The position numbers were made by a program, and so were the translations under genes. This document shows, one piece after another, positions 43,338 through 52,350 of a DNA stretch of 64,000 nucleotides (position 1 is its first letter; the number at the start of each line of letters is the position of its first letter). Origin of the DNA: Bacteroidales bacterium Phil6 (lineage in GTDB: Bacteria; Bacteroidota; Bacteroidia; Bacteroidales; F082); assembly GCA_002633315.1 (NCBI GenBank), contig NWBN01000031.1, positions 248,001-312,000 on the forward strand. The letters run 5' to 3'. The notes beneath the pieces were generated by a model. The model was not told the DNA's origin, made no database searches, and worked only from the letters and a program-made list of their open reading frames with translations.

Positions 43338-45458
43338 ATGATAAACTGGTTCAAATATCCTTTTATTAGAATTTTGATACCTTTTACTGCCGGTATTATT
43401 ATGGCATTTGTTTTTCGTGATGCCTTGTCATTGTATCTTTTTGATATGATGGTCGTTTCAGTGATATTTTCCTTGTTACTTGTTGTTTCGTCATTTTTCA
43501 TAAAACGTTACGACAGACTTTGGCTTTTCGGTATTTTACTGTTTTTTGTCATGATGATTGACGGTATGGTATTGGTTTGTCTTCGAAATGACCTTGGTAA
43601 ATATCATATCTCTGAAGTGATGTCTGATTATTCGTTTTGTGTGGCTCGCTTGTCGGAATGTATAGTGGAGAAAGAGAACTCCGTGAAAGTGGTGATGGAA
43701 ACCTTGTGCGTGGCAAATGATGACGGCAAGATGATTGATTGTGAAGGTAATATTATGTGTTATTTTGAAAAAACTCCTGAAAGTCTGTCGTTGGAATATG
43801 GTGATGTCATAGCTTTTATCACTAAGCCGGAAATTGTTTCTCCGGCATTGAATCCGGAACAGTTTGATTATAAGAAATATCTTTTGAATAAAAATATCAC
43901 GCATCAGGTTTATCTGAATAAAGATTCATGGATTGACTTGGGAGATGACATCTCGAATCCTATATATGGATTTTCCTATTTTTTGAGAGATTATTTGTTG
44001 AGAACAATGTACAGTCTCGGCATTGAAGGTGAGGAGTATTCGGTTGCTGCGGCAATTTTGTTGGGTTATGATGATGAGTTGGGAACAGAGTTGCGGCAGA
44101 AATATGTCGTTGCCGGAGCCATGCATCTGCTGTGTGTCTCAGGCTTGCATGTTGGTGTGATATTTATGTTGTTTTCCTATATGTTGGCGTTTTTGGACAA
44201 AAAACATGGAACTCAGCAGATAAAACAAATGATATTATTGTTTCTGATATGGTTTTATGCTTTGCTTGCCGGTCTGGCACCTTCGATACTCAGAGCAACC
44301 ATAATGTTGTCGTTTGTCGTTATCGGTAATATTATAAAACGTAAGGGCATATTGATGAATACCATAGCTGCTTCGGCTTTTATCTTGTTGCTTGTAGATC
44401 CTGCGAATTTGTTCGATGTTGGATTTCAGCTTTCTTATGTTGCCGTTATAGGTATTGTCGTTCTTCAGCCGCATATCTCGCGTATGTTTTATTTCAAATA
44501 CGGGTTGATAAACAAAGTTTGGGAGATTACATCGGTGAGTCTTGCCGCACAGGTGGCTACGGCGCCTTTCGCAATTTATTATTTTCATCAGTTTCCTTCT
44601 TATTTCTGGCTGAGTAATTTGTTTATGACTCCCGTTTCTACTGTGGTGATAACGGGTGGCATGATTATGTTGTTGCTGTGTTTTCTGCCATATTTCAATA
44701 TTGCAGTGGCATTTTGTGTGAAGATGATGATTAAAATGATGAATGGTGCTGTCGTTTTCATCGAGAATATGCCGTTTTCTTTAATAAAAGGACTTTATAT
44801 TGACAAAATTGATTTTGTTTTGCTGTTGATTGCCGTTTTGTGTTTGCTGCTGTGTGTGGAGTACAGAAACAAAATGATGTTTTTTGTCTTGCTTGGTTCG
44901 GTTTTACTGTTTGGCATATCAGGATTGTCGAGGACAATAGAGCAAAGAAATACTTTCTCCATGACGGTATATTGTATCAACAAGTCAACGGCTGTGGATT
45001 TTACATTTTCAAACACTCATATACTGCTGTGCGATACTGTATTGATGTCGAATTCTTCGGCAATGGCGTATAATATGGAAAACAATCTTATAAAAGAAGG
45101 TGTATTTCGCAGGGGACATATTATGTCGGCGGATGATAGGCATATTACATGTAAATATTTGAAAAAACGGGAAAATCTTATAAGTTTTGGCGGGAAAACT
45201 ATGGCTTTGATAGATGATGTTATGGAGCCTGATTTAAAACTCGAACGTAAGATACATTTGGATTTTATGATAGTGCGTGGACGCATGAAGACAACTCTTG
45301 AGAAACTTCTTGATGTATATGATGTTGATTTACTGATTGTTGACAGTAGTGTTCCCGATTATCTCAAGGATAGATGGAAAGAACAGGCTGCTGAGTTGAA
45401 TATTCCGTGTTGGGCTGTTAAAGATGAAGGAGCTTTTGTATATAAAGGTAAAATATGA
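43338..45458 (+). CDS. comEC: ComEC/Rec2 family DNA-uptake membrane protein
   Basis: Polytopic membrane protein of 706 residues that in competent bacteria forms the inner membrane channel for single-stranded DNA. The N-terminal helices and DUF4131 region (about 10-200) are followed by the competence domain with AGAMHLLCVSGLHVGVIFML and LAGLAPSILRATIMLSFVVIG. The last 190 residues have no metallo-beta-lactamase H-x-H-x-D-H motif; the domain is absent or highly degenerate, as in several Bacteroidota. It is monocistronic, with no clear promoter match upstream. Confidence 0.9.
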   Translation: MINWFKYPFIRILIPFTAGIIMAFVFRDALSLYLFDMMVVSVIFSLLLVVSSFFIKRYDRLWLFGILLFFVMMIDGMVLVCLRNDLGKYHISEVMSDYSFCVARLSECIVEKENSVKVVMETLCVANDDGKMIDCEGNIMCYFEKTPESLSLEYGDVIAFITKPEIVSPALNPEQFDYKKYLLNKNITHQVYLNKDSWIDLGDDISNPIYGFSYFLRDYLLRTMYSLGIEGEEYSVAAAILLGYDDELGTELRQKYVVAGAMHLLCVSGLHVGVIFMLFSYMLAFLDKKHGTQQIKQMILLFLIWFYALLAGLAPSILRATIMLSFVVIGNIIKRKGILMNTIAASAFILLLVDPANLFDVGFQLSYVAVIGIVVLQPHISRMFYFKYGLINKVWEITSVSLAAQVATAPFAIYYFHQFPSYFWLSNLFMTPVSTVVITGGMIMLLLCFLPYFNIAVAFCVKMMIKMMNGAVVFIENMPFSLIKGLYIDKIDFVLLLIAVLCLLLCVEYRNKMMFFVLLGSVLLFGISGLSRTIEQRNTFSMTVYCINKSTAVDFTFSNTHILLCDTVLMSNSSAMAYNMENNLIKEGVFRRGHIMSADDRHITCKYLKKRENLISFGGKTMALIDDVMEPDLKLERKIHLDFMIVRGRMKTTLEKLLDVYDVDLLIVDSSVPDYLKDRWKEQAAELNIPCWAVKDEGAFVYKGKI

Positions 45459-45526
45459 TTCAAATTATTGATTGTCAGTATTTAATGAAAAATATTCTGA
45501 AAGGATAAAAAAAGTTAAAAAAATGC

Positions 45527-45556
45527 TTGACAGTAAATGAAAATATCGTATCTTTG
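45527..45556 (+). promoter_or_regulatory. Promoter of tRNA-Asp
   Basis: TTG at 45527-45529 (in CTTGACAG) and TATCTTTG at 45549-45556, spacer 19 bp, 32 nt upstream of the mature tRNA 5' end. Confidence 0.8.
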
Positions 45557-45588
45557 CAACGTCAAAAGACAAGGTTCTTTGGATTGAT

Positions 45589-45663
45589 GGTTCGGTAGTT
45601 CAGTTTGGTTAGAATGCCTGCCTGTCACGCAGGAGGTCGCGGGTTCGAGTCCCGTCCGAACCG
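45589..45663 (+). tRNA. tRNA-Asp (GTC anticodon)
   Basis: A 75 nt cloverleaf. Acceptor arms are GGTTCGG and CCGAACC with discriminator G. The D arm contains AGTTCAGTTTGGTTAGAAT. The anticodon arm CCTGCCTGTCACGCAGG carries GTC, and the T arm GCGGGTTCGAGTCCCGT is perfect. CCA is not encoded. A promoter and an intrinsic terminator flank it, so it is a single-gene unit. Confidence 0.97.
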
Positions 45664-45666
45664 CAG

Positions 45667-45708
45667 AAAGATGCAAATTCACACCAATGGGATTTGCATC
45701 TTTTTTTT
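45667..45708 (+). terminator. Intrinsic terminator of tRNA-Asp
   Basis: GATGCAAAT (45670-45678) pairs with ATTTGCATC around a 13 nt loop, followed by eight T. It is 6 nt downstream of the tRNA. Confidence 0.92.
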
Positions 45709-46313
45709 ATGTCATAATAACATGTTTCCCGAATAAAGTTTTTTATCTATCAAAACAGATAATTGTCAATGATGTATGTTGAAGAAACAGAATTTTATTA
45801 ACTAAAAATGTTGATATGTTTTTTTGATAAATCATTTTATTATCGGATTATATTTCCTATTTTTGTGTGGAGTTGAATTGGCTTGTAAAAATGAATTGAT
45901 TGAAGAAATATTATAGGCAGATTCGTGCATTAAAGTTGAAGATTTATAAAAATTGTCGTTGTTCTGCAAAAGAATAATAAAAACACAAGATTTATATTTA
46001 TGGGGAAATGGATGCAAAATATTGAAATGTCGCTGTTTGAATTATGTAAATGTCTGATAGGGATTATATTTAAGTGATAAAAAGACAGATGGATACTGCT
46101 GAAATAAAATATTGTTGAAAATATGGGAGTATGTTACTTTTGAATATAAGAATGCTGAAATACAGATATATAAATCATTTCGGGATACTTGGTCTTTCTT
46201 CATTAATATAATAAATGATAGGTTTGTTGAAAAATTATATTATGTCATTTGCCGTCTCGAAAATATTATTGTAGGTGTTGAAAATAAGAGTTGGTTATTA
46301 AGAATGAGAAAAT
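45709..46313. other. Gene-free AT-rich lead-in to the defence island
   Basis: About 600 bp with stop codons scattered in all frames. A 71-codon frame ending at 46327 starts at TTG, overlaps the helicase start and has no recognisable family. No repeat of the tRNA 3' end and no integrase remnant was seen. The only signal is a TATTTTTG at 45858-45865. Confidence 0.65.
45858..45865 (+). promoter_or_regulatory. Candidate -7 element upstream of the island
   Basis: TATTTTTG matches TAnnTTTG. If used, the leader to the helicase ATG would be about 440 nt, so it could instead drive a small RNA. No -33 element at normal spacing. Confidence 0.3.
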
Positions 46314-49300
46314 ATGAAGGTTCCTAAACAATTCAATAATATAACTGAACGTGTCATAGATGATTTGAAAGAGGTATTGTCATCAGGCAATAGCCAAATC
46401 TCCATAGCGGCAGCCAGTTTTTCCATTTATGCATACGAAGCATTGAAAGAAGAGTTGGAAAAGGTGGACTGTGTAAACTTTATTTTTACTTCACCGACAT
46501 TTTATGCAGATAAGTCTGAAAAGCAAAAAAGAGAGTTCTATATACCGAAACTGAATAGAGAAAGAAATCTTTTTGGTTCTGATTTTGAAATAAGGCTTCG
46601 CAACCGGCTTACGCAACGTGCCATTGCTAAAGAATGTGCAGACTGGATTCGCAGAAAAGTCCGATTCAAAACCAATATTACTCATGGGTCCATGAACTCA
46701 TTCCTCAACATAAGGAATGAAGAGGAGACTTATACATATATGCCTTTTAACGAGTTTACCACTACCGAACTTGGGCTTGACAGAGGAAACAATATTTGTC
46801 CTATGGTTGTAGGTATGCCCGGACATAGTTCGACAGATATGTTTCTGAATAACTTTAATGAACTTTGGAAGGACAAGGAGAAATTTCAGGAGGTGACAGA
46901 AAATGTAATTGAAAATATTGAGACGGTTTACAAGGAAAATGCCCCTGCCTTTATCTATTTTATTACTTTGTATAACATTTTCAATGAATTTTTGGAGGAT
47001 ATTAACGAAGATGTCTTGCCTAATGAGGCTACCGGATTCAAAAACAGTGTTATTTGGAACAAACTTTATAATTTCCAAAAAGACGCGTCTTGGGCAATAA
47101 TAAATAAATTGGAGAAATACAATGGATGTATTCTTGCTGATAGTGTGGGTTTGGGAAAAACTTTCACCGCACTTTCAGTTATCAAATATTATGAAAACCG
47201 AAACAGAAATGTTTTGGTTCTTTGTCCTAAAAAGTTGAATGACAACTGGCAGACATTCCGTTCCAACTATAAGAACAATCCGGTGTTGGCAGACCGATTG
47301 CGTTATGATATTTTGTTTCATTCCGACTTATCGAGGGATAAAGGGTCGAGCAATGGACTTGACCTGGAACGTGTGAACTGGGGAAACTATGATTTAATTG
47401 TCATAGATGAAAGTCATAATTTTCGCAATGGCGGTCGATTTGACAATGAGGACGAAGAAGATGATTTCAAGGAGAACCGTTATGCCCGGTTGATGAATAA
47501 AGTCATACGCAGTGGTGTAAAAACGAAAGTACTTATGCTTTCAGCCACACCTGTTAACAACCGTTTCAACGATTTGAAAAATCAACTGCAATTGGCGTAT
47601 GAAGGCAAGGCCGAAAATATAAACGATTTGCTTGATACGGGAAAGAGTATAGACAGTATTTTCAGAGATGCACAGACTGTATATTCAAAATGGGCTAAAC
47701 TGCCTCCGGAAAATAGAACCACGGAAAAATTAGTAGATTCATTAAACTATGATTTCTTTCAACTGCTCGATGCCGTTACCATAGCTCGTAGTCGTAGCCA
47801 CATCATCAAGTATTACAACACGAACGATGTGGGAAAATTCCCTACACGTCTCGCACCTGTATCTCGCAGACCCAAACTTACGGATTTGAACGATGCCATA
47901 ACTTTTGCAGATATTGCGGAAATGCTTAATAATCTTAATCTTTCCATATACACACCTTCATTTTTCATATTTGATAGTGAAAAGGATAACTATGGTATTG
48001 ATTTTCAAGGTAAAGGACTTACTGTGGATGGTCGTGAAAAAGGTCTTAGAAAATTGATGGCAATCAACCTGCTGAAACGTTTAGAAAGTAGCGTGAACTC
48101 TTTTCGCCTTACTTTGACAAGAATACATGATTTTATAAAAGATTCCATTACTGCCATTGATAAATTTCAGGAAAGCGGTGCCGGAATAATTGATGTAACT
48201 GAATTCTCGGATGATTTTGATAATGAAGATAATGAAAACGATCCTTTCGTGGGACGTAAATCGAAAATCAATCTCCGGGACATGGATTATGTGAGTTGGA
48301 GACGTGATCTGAAAGCAGACTTGGAAATGCTTGAGTTACTTATATTCATGTTGAAGGATATTACTCCGGAGCATGACACTAAATTGCAGCAGCTCGTAGC
48401 TGACTTGAAAAACAAGTTTGAACATCCGATCAACGGTACGAACAAAAAGGTATTGGTTTTTACTGCTTTTGCCGATACGGCAAATTACTTGTACGAACAG
48501 TTATCTGATAGAATCCTGAACGATTGCGGACTGCATACGGCTCTGATAACCGGTAGTACTGAGGGTAAATGTACTTTACCGAAACTGAAATGTACGTTCA
48601 ATGACATACTGACCTACTTTTCTCCGATGTCAAAAGACCGTGATGCCATTCATCCGGACGACACCAGGGAAATTGATGTGTTGATTGCAACCGACTGTAT
48701 AAGTGAAGGACAGAACTTGCAGGACTGTGATTATCTGATTAACTACGACATTCACTGGAATCCGGTGCGCATCATTCAGCGTTTCGGTCGTATCGACCGT
48801 ATAGGTAGCCGCAACGAGGTGATTCAACTGGTGAACTATTGGCCGGATATGGAGTTGGATGATTATATCAAACTGAAAGGTCGTGTGGAAAGCAGAATGA
48901 AAGCGACTGTTATCACCAGCACCGGTGATGACAACCTTTTGTCGGTCGATGAAAAAGGCGATTTGGAATACCGCCGCAACCAGTTGAAGAAACTTCAAAA
49001 TGAAGTAGTCGATATTGAAGATATGGATACCGGTGTCAACATCATGGATTTGGGGTTGAATGAATTCCGTTTGGATTTATTGGCGAATCTGAAAGAGCAT
49101 CCCAACATGGATTTGACACCCTTCGGAATGAGTGCGGTGGTAAGTGCTTCCGAATTGGTGGAGCCGGGTGTGATGTATGTGTTGAAGAACAAGAACAATG
49201 CCGTAAATATCGACCGTTCCAATTTACTCCACCCATTTTACATGGTTTACATTTCACACACCGGAACCGTTATCTGCGACCATTTGTCGCCTAAAAAACT

Positions 49301-49562
49301 GCTCGACAAGATGCGTTATGCCTGCAAGGACAAGACAGAGCCCGACATGACCCTCTGCAAGCAGTTCAACAAAGAAACCCGCGATGGCAAGAATATGCGT
49401 CATTACAGCAACTTGTTGCAATCGGTAATTGAAAGCATTATCACGGTGAAGGAAGAGAGCGATATAGACGATTTCCTGAATGGGGTGCAGGGTAACCTGT
49501 TTTCCAATGAAATTCGTGGGTTGGACGATTTTGAGTTGATAACATTCTTAGTGATAAAATAA
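46314..49562 (+). CDS. SNF2-type helicase with degenerate PLD-like N-terminus
   Basis: Superfamily 2 helicase/translocase of 1082 residues. The first 200 residues resemble the phospholipase-D-like module seen in such helicases, but no H-x-K catalytic motif is evident. The helicase core has Walker A LADSVGLGKTFTALS (about 274-288), the DESH box near 365 (IVIDESHNFRNGG), motif III LMLSATPVNNR, and the C-terminal lobe with VFTAFADTANYL, ATDCISEGQNLQDCDYLINYDIHWNP and RIIQRFGRIDRIGS. It is the first gene of the defence island and probably moves on or remodels DNA during phage restriction. Base composition shifts from AT-rich in the middle (28% GC over 47941-48000) to 48% (49261-49320). Confidence 0.88.
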   Translation: MKVPKQFNNITERVIDDLKEVLSSGNSQISIAAASFSIYAYEALKEELEKVDCVNFIFTSPTFYADKSEKQKREFYIPKLNRERNLFGSDFEIRLRNRLTQRAIAKECADWIRRKVRFKTNITHGSMNSFLNIRNEEETYTYMPFNEFTTTELGLDRGNNICPMVVGMPGHSSTDMFLNNFNELWKDKEKFQEVTENVIENIETVYKENAPAFIYFITLYNIFNEFLEDINEDVLPNEATGFKNSVIWNKLYNFQKDASWAIINKLEKYNGCILADSVGLGKTFTALSVIKYYENRNRNVLVLCPKKLNDNWQTFRSNYKNNPVLADRLRYDILFHSDLSRDKGSSNGLDLERVNWGNYDLIVIDESHNFRNGGRFDNEDEEDDFKENRYARLMNKVIRSGVKTKVLMLSATPVNNRFNDLKNQLQLAYEGKAENINDLLDTGKSIDSIFRDAQTVYSKWAKLPPENRTTEKLVDSLNYDFFQLLDAVTIARSRSHIIKYYNTNDVGKFPTRLAPVSRRPKLTDLNDAITFADIAEMLNNLNLSIYTPSFFIFDSEKDNYGIDFQGKGLTVDGREKGLRKLMAINLLKRLESSVNSFRLTLTRIHDFIKDSITAIDKFQESGAGIIDVTEFSDDFDNEDNENDPFVGRKSKINLRDMDYVSWRRDLKADLEMLELLIFMLKDITPEHDTKLQQLVADLKNKFEHPINGTNKKVLVFTAFADTANYLYEQLSDRILNDCGLHTALITGSTEGKCTLPKLKCTFNDILTYFSPMSKDRDAIHPDDTREIDVLIATDCISEGQNLQDCDYLINYDIHWNPVRIIQRFGRIDRIGSRNEVIQLVNYWPDMELDDYIKLKGRVESRMKATVITSTGDDNLLSVDEKGDLEYRRNQLKKLQNEVVDIEDMDTGVNIMDLGLNEFRLDLLANLKEHPNMDLTPFGMSAVVSASELVEPGVMYVLKNKNNAVNIDRSNLLHPFYMVYISHTGTVICDHLSPKKLLDKMRYACKDKTEPDMTLCKQFNKETRDGKNMRHYSNLLQSVIESIITVKEESDIDDFLNGVQGNLFSNEIRGLDDFELITFLVIK

Positions 49563-49564
49563 AT

Positions 49565-50464
49565 ATGAGGAAATTTACTGACAAAGAAAATAAATGGATA
49601 AAGGATTTTGTAGAACTCAAAGATAAAGGATTAAGCCACCTACAAGAATTACAAGTAGCCAAAATATTGCGTGCCGAATTTTCTTTCTTCGCTCTTAAAT
49701 GGACATACAGAGAAAAGCCGCAGATTTCCTTATACAATAGAATGAAAGATAAGGATAAGGCAGAAAAACAATATTATGATATCTGTGATTTTATCTATTT
49801 TATCAAAGAATTAGAGTCTCTTGGCTTTATTGCAATACAAAAATTTTATTCAAAAAAGGAAGATGTTGGATATAATGTTTTGTATGATAGAGATAAATAT
49901 ATTTATGACGAAAAAACCGATCAATTTAGGCCTACTGAATGTACTGATTTGAGTTCCTTTATTCCCGGTGACTCTTCTGGTAATGAATTTCCAATGGAGA
50001 AAATGGGCAATGATGTTTATGTCTTATTCCAAATAGGCCAGACTCAAAACATAAACCTTGATTTTGCATATGATCTGCAAAAATATGGGTTAGGGATAAT
50101 TTACCCATTGCCGTTAGCGGTAGATTATGTCAATAACAATTTCAAAACATTAGAAGATCAGTATCATGATGATGAAATGAAAGTTGCTTTAGACTCAGCA
50201 GAAGAAAGTAGAAAGGCTGCAAATACTGCATTTTGGTCTTTCATCGTTGCTATTGTTTCATTGATTGTTTCTATTGTAATACCAATGTGTTCTTCGCAAA
50301 AAATCGACCCTGACCAAATTACCACGATTGAAAAGACAATAAAAGGCGTCCGTATAGAGGAGCCTTTGACGGTTGAAATTAAAGATACGGTTTTGACTAA
50401 ACCAGTAAGTGTTAACGAGCAAACAACCTCTTCCCACCAACTGTTAAGTATCCCATCAAAATAG
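49565..50464 (+). CDS. Membrane-anchored protein of unknown function
   Basis: I do not recognise this 299-residue protein. Residues 1-215 are soluble, charged and mixed alpha/beta (MRKFTDKENKWIKDFVELKD, then YNRMKDKDKAEKQYYDICDFIYFIKELESLGFI). One clear transmembrane helix lies at about 222-242 (FWSFIVAIVSLIVSIVIPM), preceded by a short charged helix and followed by a 55-residue polar tail. It lies 2 nt after the helicase and 3 nt before the DUF4391 gene. It is markedly AT-rich (32% GC over 50041-50100) between GC-richer neighbours. A membrane effector of the island is possible, but that is only inferred from its position and topology. Confidence 0.7.
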   Translation: MRKFTDKENKWIKDFVELKDKGLSHLQELQVAKILRAEFSFFALKWTYREKPQISLYNRMKDKDKAEKQYYDICDFIYFIKELESLGFIAIQKFYSKKEDVGYNVLYDRDKYIYDEKTDQFRPTECTDLSSFIPGDSSGNEFPMEKMGNDVYVLFQIGQTQNINLDFAYDLQKYGLGIIYPLPLAVDYVNNNFKTLEDQYHDDEMKVALDSAEESRKAANTAFWSFIVAIVSLIVSIVIPMCSSQKIDPDQITTIEKTIKGVRIEEPLTVEIKDTVLTKPVSVNEQTTSSHQLLSIPSK

Positions 50465-50467
50465 CTT

Positions 50468-51070
50468 ATGTACGGCCTTCCCATATCAACAGAAATAAAG
50501 CAGCCATTGCCCAAGAAAAAGATTTATGCCAAGTTTGACTTAAAGCCTGCACAACGCAAAATTTTCGATGCCGATATTGACCGTATCGATATTGTAGCGG
50601 TAGTCTCCCCGGCAACGATACCGGCATTGGGCGAAGGAGCCGAGGTAAAAGGGGTTTATGTGCTCGATGTGCAGATGAAACACAAGGGGTACGATGTGAA
50701 GAATATCCTGTTGCTGGACAGGCTTATCGGTCAGAAGATGGTGTTTGCCTTGAAGTATGAGAATCAGGTGCGCTTTGCCGTTTTTCATACGAAGTTGTTT
50801 GAGTCGGATTGGAAGGCTGCCGAAGAAGCCTCCATTTTGTTGTCCGGATTGAATCTTGACAGTGTATGGGAAAACATCATCAAGCAGGTGGGGCAGATAG
50901 ATGTGGAAGAAGGCAGGTCGCTGAACGAGCAAATACGATTTGACGAGCAACAAGCAAGAATCGGTGCACAAATTAAGATGTTGGAGCGTAAACTTGCCAT
51001 AGAGAAACAACCGAGGAAGAAAAGGGAGTATTTTGAGTTGATAAGGAGGTTGAAGGAGGCTATAAGTTAA
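50468..51070 (+). CDS. DUF4391 protein
   Basis: Protein of 200 residues matching the DUF4391 pattern: the N-terminal YGLPISTEIKQPLPKKKIY block, a following region with IDRIDIVAVVSPATIPALGEG, and VYVLDVQMKHKGYD. A central beta-rich core (MVFALKYENQVRFAVFHTK) precedes a C-terminal charged coiled-coil helix (about 155-200, with MLERKLAIEKQPRKKREYF). Such genes are recurrent companions of SNF2-type helicases and type III restriction-modification genes, but their biochemical role is not established. Local GC is high (58% over 50581-50640). Confidence 0.82.
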   Translation: MYGLPISTEIKQPLPKKKIYAKFDLKPAQRKIFDADIDRIDIVAVVSPATIPALGEGAEVKGVYVLDVQMKHKGYDVKNILLLDRLIGQKMVFALKYENQVRFAVFHTKLFESDWKAAEEASILLSGLNLDSVWENIIKQVGQIDVEEGRSLNEQIRFDEQQARIGAQIKMLERKLAIEKQPRKKREYFELIRRLKEAIS

Positions 51071-51139
51071 CAGGCTAATAATGGGGAATTATAAGTTTTG
51101 GGGCTTATAGTTGGACATTATAAGTTAACAGGCTAATAA
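51061..51139. repeat. Two perfect 21 bp direct repeats
   Basis: The copies at 51061-51081 and 51119-51139 share AAGTTAACAGGCTAATAA plus three upstream bases, with start-to-start distance 58 bp. The first copy contains the DUF4391 stop codon. A partial copy (ATTATAAGTT) lies between them. The core resembles the repeats at 37943-38018. Confidence 0.85.
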
Positions 51140-51195
51140 GTTATTGTGGAAAAGGAATAAAATTGGAAGACGAGTTTAGTGTAGGAAATGATTGT

Positions 51196-51224
51196 AAAAA
51201 GGTTATATTGGTACAACCTTTTTT
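51196..51224 (+). terminator. Hairpin terminator ahead of the fic-mod unit
   Basis: AAAAAGGTT (51196-51204) pairs with AACCTTTTT (51215-51223) around a 10 nt loop, followed by T. It would end the helicase-DUF4391 transcript, and it overlaps the upstream part of the next promoter. Confidence 0.6.
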
Positions 51225-51226
51225 GT

Positions 51227-51234
51227 TATCTTTG
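51227..51234 (+). promoter_or_regulatory. Candidate promoter -7 element of fic1-mod-fic2
   Basis: TATCTTTG matches TAnnTTTG, 29 nt before the fic1 ATG. A TTG at 51208-51210 is within the hairpin loop with a 16 bp spacer, shorter than usual. Confidence 0.6.
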
Positions 51235-51263
51235 CACCGTACATTTGACAAACATCAATACTA

Positions 51264-52331
51264 ATGAAATATCTTAATGTAAAAAAAGCATTGGCTGCAT
51301 GGCAGGATTTGCAGCCGTTATCCGATAAAGACAGGGAAAGGCTTAGCCGACGTTTTACTGTCGATTTTAATTACAACAGCAATCATATTGAAGGTAATAC
51401 GTTGACATACGGACAGACGGAAATCCTGCTTCTTTTCGGAAAAGTGATTGGAGAGGCGGATGTGCGTGATGTACAGGAAATGACAGCAAGCAACGTTGGA
51501 CTGCGGATGATGACAGAAGAAGCAGCAATGAAAGATATACCATTGACGCAGAATTTTATAAGGACATTGCATAAAACCATATTAAGGGAGGATTATACAG
51601 TATATCGTGATTTGCCGGGGGGATTACAGACAAGTTATGTTATTCATGCAGGTCAGTATAAGACGCGTCCAAATAGTGTAATTACACGATATGGGTACAG
51701 ATTCGAGTATGCTTCGCCTGAAGAAACTCCCGGGTTGATGAACGATTTGGTGGAATGGTATAATGCAGCGGAACAGGAAGAGAAACTCTCGCCCGTTGAA
51801 TTGGCTGCGCTCTTTCATTACCGTTATATACGTATTCATCCTTTTGAGGATGGTAATGGCCGTATAGCCAGACTTATGGTAAACTATATATTGAGTCGTC
51901 ACAATTATCCGATGATTGTGGTTAGAAGCCGTAAAAAGAGTGAATATTTGGAAGCGTTACATCAGACCGATCTTGAAGTGGGTCCTGTTCCAAGCGATGG
52001 AGCACATGCAGATATTAAAGATATACGTCCGTTTATGAAATATTTTAATGACTTAGTGGCTACGGAAATGTATAATTACGTGTTGTTTGTGAGTGAAAAG
52101 AATGAAAATGTGTGGTGGTATGACGGTGAACGGATTGTGTTCCGGACTCCTAATTATGCGAAGATACTGAATGCCATGCTTACACAGCCCACCCTGACCA
52201 TTGCGGACATGAAAGAGGGGACAGGTATCAGTGTAACGGCTATTCAGAAATTATTAGACCAGTTGATTTCAAAGAAGTATGTAGAACGTGGTGAAAAAGA
52301 CGGTAGTTGGAGGGTGTTTGTAACGCAGTAA
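51264..52331 (+). CDS. Fic-domain protein, class II (first copy)
   Basis: Fic enzyme of 355 residues, probably transferring AMP from ATP to a hydroxyl of a target protein. The catalytic motif HPFEDGNGR (192-200) is complete, with the catalytic histidine and the phosphate-binding Asn/Gly/Arg. An N-terminal inhibitory motif S-N-H-I-E-G (39-44) fits [S/T]xxxE[G/N], making it a class II, self-inhibited Fic protein. The C-terminus (about 285-350) looks like a winged helix (LTIADMKEGTGISVTAIQKLLDQLISKKYVERG). It lies 19 nt upstream of mod and probably shares its transcript. The target is unknown; possibilities include regulation of the island or abortive defence. Confidence 0.88.
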   Translation: MKYLNVKKALAAWQDLQPLSDKDRERLSRRFTVDFNYNSNHIEGNTLTYGQTEILLLFGKVIGEADVRDVQEMTASNVGLRMMTEEAAMKDIPLTQNFIRTLHKTILREDYTVYRDLPGGLQTSYVIHAGQYKTRPNSVITRYGYRFEYASPEETPGLMNDLVEWYNAAEQEEKLSPVELAALFHYRYIRIHPFEDGNGRIARLMVNYILSRHNYPMIVVRSRKKSEYLEALHQTDLEVGPVPSDGAHADIKDIRPFMKYFNDLVATEMYNYVLFVSEKNENVWWYDGERIVFRTPNYAKILNAMLTQPTLTIADMKEGTGISVTAIQKLLDQLISKKYVERGEKDGSWRVFVTQ

Positions 52332-52350
52332 TGATTAAGATTTAAAGATT

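Noticed and set aside
45589..45663. tRNA-Asp as attachment site with a matching repeat at the island end
   Set aside because: No copy of the tRNA 3' end was found in 58598-58886, and no integrase gene is present.
46112..46327. 71-codon frame before the helicase gene
   Set aside because: It begins at TTG, overlaps the helicase start, has no recognisable family, and lies in AT-rich DNA where such frames occur by chance.
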